A stretch of DNA of 64,000 bases, from NCBI RefSeq assembly GCF_021391495.1, contig NZ_CP090063.1, positions 3,720,001-3,784,000 of the forward strand. Reading direction: 5' to 3'. This stretch comes from Amycolatopsis acidiphila (GTDB taxonomy: Bacteria; Actinomycetota; Actinomycetes; Mycobacteriales; Pseudonocardiaceae). The notes under the pieces were generated by a model. The model was not told the origin of the DNA and did no database searches. It was given only the letters and a program-made list of their open reading frames with translations. Positions 59,302 through 64,000 of this stretch are shown in pieces (the stretch's first letter is position 1; every line of letters starts with the position of its first letter). A program made the translations under genes and the position numbers.

Positions 59302-60735
59302 AGTACTCCAGCCGTAGATCGTGATGTTCATGGTTCTTGGGTGGATTGCCGCTGGTAGTGGGCCTGTCGGGCTCGGTGTTGATGTTGTCGGCGCCAGGCC
59401 GAGAAGCGTAGGTGGTGCGTGGTGCCTGTGATCAGCGTGGTGGTGATCGTGGCGAACAGGTGTTGGACTTCGTTGCAGGTCAAGGAAATCCAGCGGGTGG
59501 ATGTTGGTGTCTGGGTGGGTTCGGTCGCGGCGAGGACGGTGAGGAACGCGTGCGCGAGCGTCGCCAGAACGGTCCAGCGATGCCATGAGAGCCAGCGGCG
59601 GACCTGGTGCTGGTCCAGGCCTGCCAGACCTTTGCCGGTTTGAACGGATTCTTCGACACGCCAGCGGGTTCCAGCCACGCGAACCAGAACGGGCAACGCG
59701 ACGGGGGTGGGCGCGTAGCAGCGGTAGAACGCCAACTCTCTGGTGCGGCGGTTGCGTCGGATCAGCAGCCACCGATGCCCGCCCACCTCGGCGTCCTGAT
59801 CAATGTCGACCAAAGCCCAGTCGTAGAAGCGGTGTCCCTTCGCCCCGGTACCGGCCGACAGGCGTTGCCACACATGTTTCGGTAGTCGGGTGGCCAACTC
59901 GTCCGGGCGGAACGTCCCCGCTCCGGTAGTGACGCGGCGGTCGCATCCGATGGCCAGCACATAGCCGACGCCACGGCGCTCCAGTTCCGCGCGCAGCGTG
60001 GGGTCGGCGCCGTAGACCTCGTCGCCGGTCACCCACGGCGCATCAACTCCGGCATCGAGGGCTCGGGCGATCATGGTGGTGGCCAGGGCGGGTTTGGTCG
60101 CGAACTGCATGTTCTCGCTGATCCCAGCCGCGGCGCAGCGTTCGCGGTCGCTCGTCCAGGACTTCGGCAGATACAAGGCCCGGTCGATAAACGCGTGCCC
60201 GGCCGTCGTGGCATACGTCAGATACACCGCGACCTGCGAGTTCTCGATCCGACCGGCGGTTCCGGTGTATTGACGTTGCACCCCAACGGTGCGCGTGCCC
60301 TTCTTCAAGTCTCCGGTCTCATCGACGATCAGGACTGCGTTCTGGCTGCCGAGGTGGTCGCAGACGTAGTCGCGCAGGTCGTCACGCACCGCGTCGGCAT
60401 CCCACACCGCCCGCGCGAGCAGGTGCTGCAGGCCGTCTGGTGTCGCGTCTCCGACATGCTCGGCGATGGTCCAACAGTTCTTCCGCGGCAGCTCAGACAC
60501 CAGACCCAGCAACAGTTTCTCCGCCCGACGACGGGGCTCGACCCGGCTGAAACGGCCCGCGATCCGCGCGGTCAGCTCATCGAACATCGCCTGCCAGCGA
60601 GCAGGGTTTATGCTGCGGCCCGCGGCCGCCAGCCGATCTTGGGAAGTCCACACAACCGACCATGATCAACTGGCGGCCGCACCCATCTCCGACACCCCCT
60701 CACCAGCACCGATCACGAAGTCCGGCTGGAGTACT
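59302..60735 (-). mobile_element. IS701-family element inserted in IS3 copy 2
   Basis: Ends are perfect 13-bp inverted repeats AGTACTCCAGCCG (59302-59314) and CGGCTGGAGTACT (60723-60735). Flanks read CTA(G) left and CTAA right where the uninterrupted IS3 has CTAA, matching the YTAR-type target with a short duplication expected for IS701. Contains one complete transposase gene on the minus strand. Younger than the IS3 copy it interrupts. Confidence 0.8.
59328..60653 (-). CDS. IS701-family transposase
   Basis: GTG 60653. The 441-residue protein has the DDE contexts NAVLIVDETGDLKKGTRTVG (first Asp), ENSQVAVYLTYATTAGHAFI, APWVTGDEVYGADPTLRAEL (second Asp) and RWRVEESVQTGKGLAGLDQH (Glu), in the spacing and length of IS701 transposases. 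Intact. Encoded opposite to the interrupted IS3 genes. Confidence 0.9.
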   Translation of the reverse strand: MWTSQDRLAAAGRSINPARWQAMFDELTARIAGRFSRVEPRRRAEKLLLGLVSELPRKNCWTIAEHVGDATPDGLQHLLARAVWDADAVRDDLRDYVCDHLGSQNAVLIVDETGDLKKGTRTVGVQRQYTGTAGRIENSQVAVYLTYATTAGHAFIDRALYLPKSWTSDRERCAAAGISENMQFATKPALATTMIARALDAGVDAPWVTGDEVYGADPTLRAELERRGVGYVLAIGCDRRVTTGAGTFRPDELATRLPKHVWQRLSAGTGAKGHRFYDWALVDIDQDAEVGGHRWLLIRRNRRTRELAFYRCYAPTPVALPVLVRVAGTRWRVEESVQTGKGLAGLDQHQVRRWLSWHRWTVLATLAHAFLTVLAATEPTQTPTSTRWISLTCNEVQHLFATITTTLITGTTHHLRFSAWRRQHQHRARQAHYQRQSTQEP

Positions 60736-60767
60736 AATAGGGTTCGATACGGAATGGAGGGTGATCG

Positions 60768-61058
60768 ATGCCGGAGCGGCGCAGGAAGTTTTCTCCTGAG
60801 TTTCGGGATGAGGCAGTGAAGATGGCGGTGGGGAGTGATCGTCCGATTGCCCAGGTAGCTCGGGAATTGGGGATCAACCCGGGCACCCTGGGGAACTGGG
60901 TTGCGGCGTATCGGAAGGCGCATCCGGTCAAGGAGGAGCCATTGTCGGTTTCCGACCGGGCTCGGCTGCGGGAGCTGGAACGCGAGAACCGGAAACTCAA
61001 GATGAAGAATGATTTCCTGGGAAAAGCTGCGGCCTTCTTCGCCCAGGAGTATCGGTGA
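60768..61058 (+). CDS. IS3 orfA, copy 2
   Basis: Same 96-residue helix-turn-helix/leucine-zipper OrfA as at 29445-29155 with no visible difference (RRKFSPEFRDEAVKMAVGSD, RELERENRKLKMKNDFLG). Upstream sequence is interrupted by the IS701 element, so its native promoter and left end are separated from the gene. Confidence 0.92.
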   Translation: MPERRRKFSPEFRDEAVKMAVGSDRPIAQVARELGINPGTLGNWVAAYRKAHPVKEEPLSVSDRARLRELERENRKLKMKNDFLGKAAAFFAQEYR

Positions 61059-61934
61059 GCGCGAAGTTCGCGTTTATCGACGGCGAGAAGGACAACTACC
61101 CGATCAGCAAGATGTGCGTATGGCTGGACGTGTCCACCTCGGGTTACTACGAGTGGAAGGACCGGCCGGCCTCGCCGGCGACCCAGCGCCGCCGGGCTCG
61201 CCGCGACGATCACCGCGGTGTTCGAGGCCAACCATGGGACCTACGGCTACCGGCGCATCCACGCCGTGCTGCGACGCTCAGGCGAGCAGGTGTCCGGCGA
61301 GCTGGTCCGCCACCTCATGCGCCAGCTGGGCCTGGTGCCCTGCCAACCGCGGCCGTGGCGACCGGCCACCACCGAAGCAGACCTGGCACACCGCATCCCC
61401 GACCTGGTCTGCCGGGACTTCACGGCCGAGGCGCCCGGCACCAAGCTGGTCGGCGACATCACCTATCTCCCGACCGGCGAGGGCTGGGTCTACCTGGCCA
61501 CGGTCATCGACTGCTACTCGAAAATGGTCATCGGCTGGTCCATGGCCGATCACTACAAAACCTCACTCATCACCACAGCTCTCGATTCCGCAGCCGGCAC
61601 CGTCGACCTGCAGCCCGGATGCATCTTCCATTCCGATAGAGGCTCGAACTACACGTCTTACGAGTTCGCCTCCGAACTCGCCGGCCTCAATATTCGCCAA
61701 TCAGTCGGCCGGACGGGAATTTGCTGGGATAACGCGATGGCCGAATCGTTCTTCGGCGCACTGAAGAACGAATGGGTCAGCCGCACGGTATTCACCACAC
61801 GAGCCGAAGCCCGCCAGGAGGTTGTCAAATACATCGAGGGACTCTATAATCGGCAACGTCTCCACTCGGGACTCGGCTACCAGACCCCACTAGAGGTCCA
61901 CAACGAGTATCTGAACCAACAGCTCGCAGCATGA
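61055..61934 (+). pseudogene. IS3 orfB, copy 2, same frameshift as copy 1
   Basis: GTG 61055 overlaps the orfA stop. The rve domain (VGDITYLPTGEGWVYLATVI, FHSDRGSNYTSYEF, CWDNAMAESFFGALKNEW) lies one frame away from the N-terminal part, with the switch near 61190-61215, at the same place as in copy 1. Shared damage indicates both copies stem from an already frameshifted element, or that this shift is bypassed in translation. Confidence 0.85.
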
Positions 61935-61981
61935 AATAGCCACAATAAACCTGTCCGGAAAATTCGGGGCGCCTCAGGCGT

Positions 61982-62917
61982 GCAGCGCGAAAACTGTGGT
62001 GGTTCGGGATCCTGTGTGATTTCGTCATCGACCCGCCGTCGGCTGGCGGAACATGCTTGGACACAATCTATGACGACAATGGGAATTTTTGCGACAGCTT
62101 CTTCTATTGGGGTGCCTGGCCCAATTACGACGAAGAGCGGCGCCAGCTACGCAACCTGCAAAAAGGCGGCGGCTACGTCCAACTTCCGGGCGGCGGGTAC
62201 GTTTTAACCAAGAACAAAAGGGCTGGAACAACCAATCACAAGGGGCGAGGGCCCGTCGACCCAGCGGCCGCAGCAAAAGCTGCAGAACAGGCCCGCGCTG
62301 AGCGTGTCCGTCGCGACGCGTTAACGCCACATGCCAGGCCTGCGAGTGCTCCAACGATCGCAGCCGACATCCAGGCACTCATCGACGCAGCGAACAATGA
62401 ACCTGCGATTGACCTCGGCACGCTCGACCCAAGGTCCGTGAACGGTGGCGACGAGCCTTTTGTGCCTGGGACCGTCGACCCCGCTGCTTCATTGCCGAGC
62501 GCTTCTGTTGCCGCCTTAGTGGACACTGATGGCTACGTTGTTCTGTTCGGTCAGAAGCGCGCTGACCCCAATTTTTCGACAAAGCCCGGGGTGCCGGACT
62601 ATTTGAAAGGGCGATCGATTGAGGACGTCGCGCGTGACCTGAGCGATGGAGAGTTGAGTACCGATCAGATCCGTATCGAAGTTTTTGAGTACAAGGGCGT
62701 GCTCGTCTCTACAAATACCCGAGGTCTCTCCGCGCTCAGTCGTGCTGAAAAGCGACCGACGAACGTTGTGTTCACAAGTTACGAAGATCTCAGCAGGAAC
62801 ACTCGAAACAGATTGAATGAGACGACCCTTCTGGGCGATTCGTTACCCAGTGCGAGGATACCTATCACACCTGATCGAGACAGTCCTGATATCCTGTACG
62901 TTGTTGAGGTGCCCTAG
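61982..62917 (+). pseudogene. polymorphic toxin C-terminal part, 5' end cut by IS3
   Basis: The frame is open directly from the IS3 boundary: KLWWFGILCDFVIDPPSAGG, then TIYDDNGNFCDSFFYWGAWP, an Ala/Arg-rich linker, and a C-terminal domain of about 110 residues (VPDYLKGRSIEDVARDLSDG, IRIEVFEYKGVLVSTNTRGL, SALSRAEKRPTNVVFTSYED, to VVEVP). GC content drops in the last third. The IRIxxFEYKGVLVSTNTRGLSAL segment recalls ParB-like toxin folds, but this is tentative. No proper start (TTG 62057 only). Followed 11 bases later by a small low-GC gene, the usual toxin-immunity arrangement. Confidence 0.6.
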
Positions 62918-62928
62918 TGGGAGGCAGA

Positions 62929-63366
62929 ATGGTATATCGAAAGTTGGAGGGTGATCATCTATATACTGGCTGGGACGACGCCCCCAGGTTTTCGATTGAA
63001 AATCGTGCGGCGGGAAATTCGACCGACATTACGGTCGAATATGTGTCGTCTGTGGGCGGGGCTCAGATCACGAAAATTAGATTCCCCGATGTCATAGAGT
63101 ACCGGTGGGTGGATAGCGACTGGGACAGGGTTTGGCCACACGGGGAAGACCACGAGTTCTGGTTGATAGAAATTCTGGAGTCTGAATTCGTTTCTCGGGT
63201 AATCGACAGTAGTCCCTATAAAAGGAACGCAGCGGTTGGCCATAGGTTAGGTAATCTGCCGGAGACAGACGTCCATCACTATCGGCTCGATTTTGACAAC
63301 CACGGAACTTATGACGTGGTCAGCCTCGAATGTGAAGTGTCGGTAATACGAAAGTTGGTGACATAG
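62929..63366 (+). CDS. putative immunity protein
   Basis: ATG 62929 lies six bases after GGGAGG, 11 bases after the toxin stop. The 145-residue acidic protein (MVYRKLEGDHLYTGWDDAPR, EYRWVDSDWDRVWPHGEDHE, GNLPETDVHHYRLDFDNHGT, VVSLECEVSVIRKLV) looks like a single beta-rich soluble domain. Base composition is clearly less GC-rich than the rest of the window, with ATA, AAA and TTT codons, pointing to separate transfer with the toxin tail. Immunity role is inferred from position and composition only. Confidence 0.6.
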   Translation: MVYRKLEGDHLYTGWDDAPRFSIENRAAGNSTDITVEYVSSVGGAQITKIRFPDVIEYRWVDSDWDRVWPHGEDHEFWLIEILESEFVSRVIDSSPYKRNAAVGHRLGNLPETDVHHYRLDFDNHGTYDVVSLECEVSVIRKLVT

Positions 63367-63391
63367 TACCTATGGGCAGTCGACGATCTGG

Positions 63392-64000
63392 CTGCGGGTG
63401 CTGGCGGTTGATGAGCCAGCGGCGGAGGTGGTGCGGCGGATCTTCGCCGAGTACCTGGGCGGGAAGGGGGACCGGGCGATCGCTAACGGCCTGAACCGGG
63501 ACGGCATCCCGTGTCCGTCCGCGCGGCGGCCTGAACAGAACCGGCACCGGCTGGCGGATGGCTGGCAGGGGAGTTCGGTACGGGTGATCCTGGAGAACCC
63601 GAGGTACATGGGGTACGCGTTCTTCGGGCGGTGGGCTCGGCAAGAGATGTTGCTCGATCCGGAGGACGTGTCGGCCGGTCACGTGGTGCGGTTCCGCAGG
63701 GTGGTGGCGGAGAAGGTCGTGCGTTCGCGGACCCCTGCGCATCCTGCGATCGTTTCCGTTGAGGACTTCACCCAAGCTCAACTGCTGCGTCGTGCCCGGG
63801 CCGCGGGAGGGATGCGTGGCAGGGCGAAGCTGGAGCGGATCCGGACGCGTGGGACGCGTCCTTACGTTCTGCGGGGCCGCGTTAGGTGCGGGATCTGCAC
63901 GCGGCGGCTGCAAGGCGCGGTGATCCGCAAGGAAGAGGTGTACTACCGCAGCATGGCCCGCACCCTCGCGCCGGGCTCGTCGGCGCTGGCTGGGCATCCC
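63392..64000 (+). pseudogene. large serine recombinase, second copy, 5' truncated and cut by window end
   Basis: From 63392 the frame reads LRVLAVDEPAAEVVRRIFAE, GDRAIANGLNRDGIPCPSAR, VILENPRYMGYAFFGRWARQ, AQLLRRARAAGGMRGRAKLE and RVRCGICTRRLQGAVIRKEE to the window edge. It is highly similar to 10326-10940 but keeps the frame where that copy has a one-base deletion (near 10725). The catalytic N-terminal domain is absent; sequence joins the end of the immunity gene at about 63390. A C-terminal continuation beyond the window is expected. Confidence 0.85.

Larger units (their letters stand above)
59269..61976 (+). mobile_element. IS3-family element, copy 2, split by an IS701-type insertion
   Basis: The left end TGGCGTGCC... 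(59269) and right end ...GGGGCGCCTCA (61976) match those of copy 1 at 28237-29510, in opposite orientation. Between 59302 and 60735 the left end is interrupted by another element; joining the flanks reproduces the copy-1 sequence GCGGACCTAATAGGG. Outer flanks are AGTT and GGCG, so no target duplication remains. orfA and orfB are near identical to copy 1 (a Phe/Leu difference in orfB). Confidence 0.85.

Noticed and set aside
1..64000. CRISPR arrays, rRNA or complete tRNA genes
   Set aside because: No regularly spaced direct repeats and no cloverleaf-like sequence were seen on reading both strands.

Overview
The window is high-GC DNA with many GTG and TTG starts, Shine-Dalgarno sites of the GGAGG type and frequent 4-base ATGA/GTGA overlaps between neighbouring genes. 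Together with the protein families (DUF7144, PF04672-type methyltransferase, WXG100-like/EspC-like proteins, LuxR and IclR regulators) this points to an actinomycete, most likely of the Pseudonocardiales (Amycolatopsis/Pseudonocardia type); the genus is an inference.

Region 1 (1-9.7 kb) is ordinary chromosomal DNA: DUF308/HdeD membrane proteins, a GH15 glucan/trehalose hydrolase, a DUF6325-like / tiny Arg-rich peptide / diacylglycerol-kinase operon, a wrecked CPA1 Na+/H+ antiporter and a run of small membrane proteins. Region 2 (9.9-12.6 kb) holds two broken genes: a large serine recombinase without its catalytic N-terminus and an ATP-dependent DNA ligase.

Region 3 (12.6-23.3 kb) is the most coherent unit. 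Eight minus-strand genes (mu-crystallin/ornithine cyclodeaminase-like, dihydroorotase/hydantoinase, MmgE/PrpD, PyrD, MFS transporter, a PRTase-like protein without a PRPP loop, M20 N-carbamoyl-amino-acid hydrolase, PyrK) diverge from an IclR regulator and an asparaginase-like gene. The enzymes fit, in order, orotate -> dihydroorotate -> N-carbamoyl-aspartate -> aspartate, which suggests an inducible orotate (pyrimidine acid) catabolic cluster. Two matching TGGAAA-N4-TTTCCA-type palindromes lie at its two promoters.

Region 4 (23.4-30.3 kb) is a transposon graveyard: IS481, IS30, IS256 and IS630 remnants, an ISL3 element with complete ends and an 8-bp target duplication, and an IS3 element with a 4-bp target duplication. 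A PF04672 methyltransferase and an ABM-domain protein survive among them. Region 5 (30.3-46 kb) carries a two-component system beside a repeat-containing secreted protein, a broken resolvase with a candidate res site, a gamma-glutamyltransferase divergent from a winged-helix regulator across a perfect palindrome, a group II intron sitting inside an IS256 transposase gene, and an aldehyde/alcohol operon (two zinc dehydrogenases, a DJ-1/PfpI protein, and a gene disrupted by an 8-bp tandem repeat) divergent from a LuxR regulator.

Region 6 (46-54.2 kb) is decaying: head-to-head truncated amidohydrolase and epoxide hydrolase, cydA and cydB broken and separated by an IS110 element, a permease/DUF305 deletion fusion, and tandem tyrosine-recombinase fragments behind an AbrB-like gene. 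Region 7 (54.3-64 kb) contains a type VII secretion-like cassette bracketed by an 18-bp direct repeat, a methyltransferase, an inverted second copy of the IS3 element that has itself received an IS701-type insertion, a 5'-truncated polymorphic toxin tail with a low-GC putative immunity gene, and a second copy of the recombinase seen at 10 kb, in the same orientation.

Many genes are frameshifted. Some pairs of shifts compensate each other, so uncorrected sequencing indels are a real alternative to pseudogenization for several entries called broken here.
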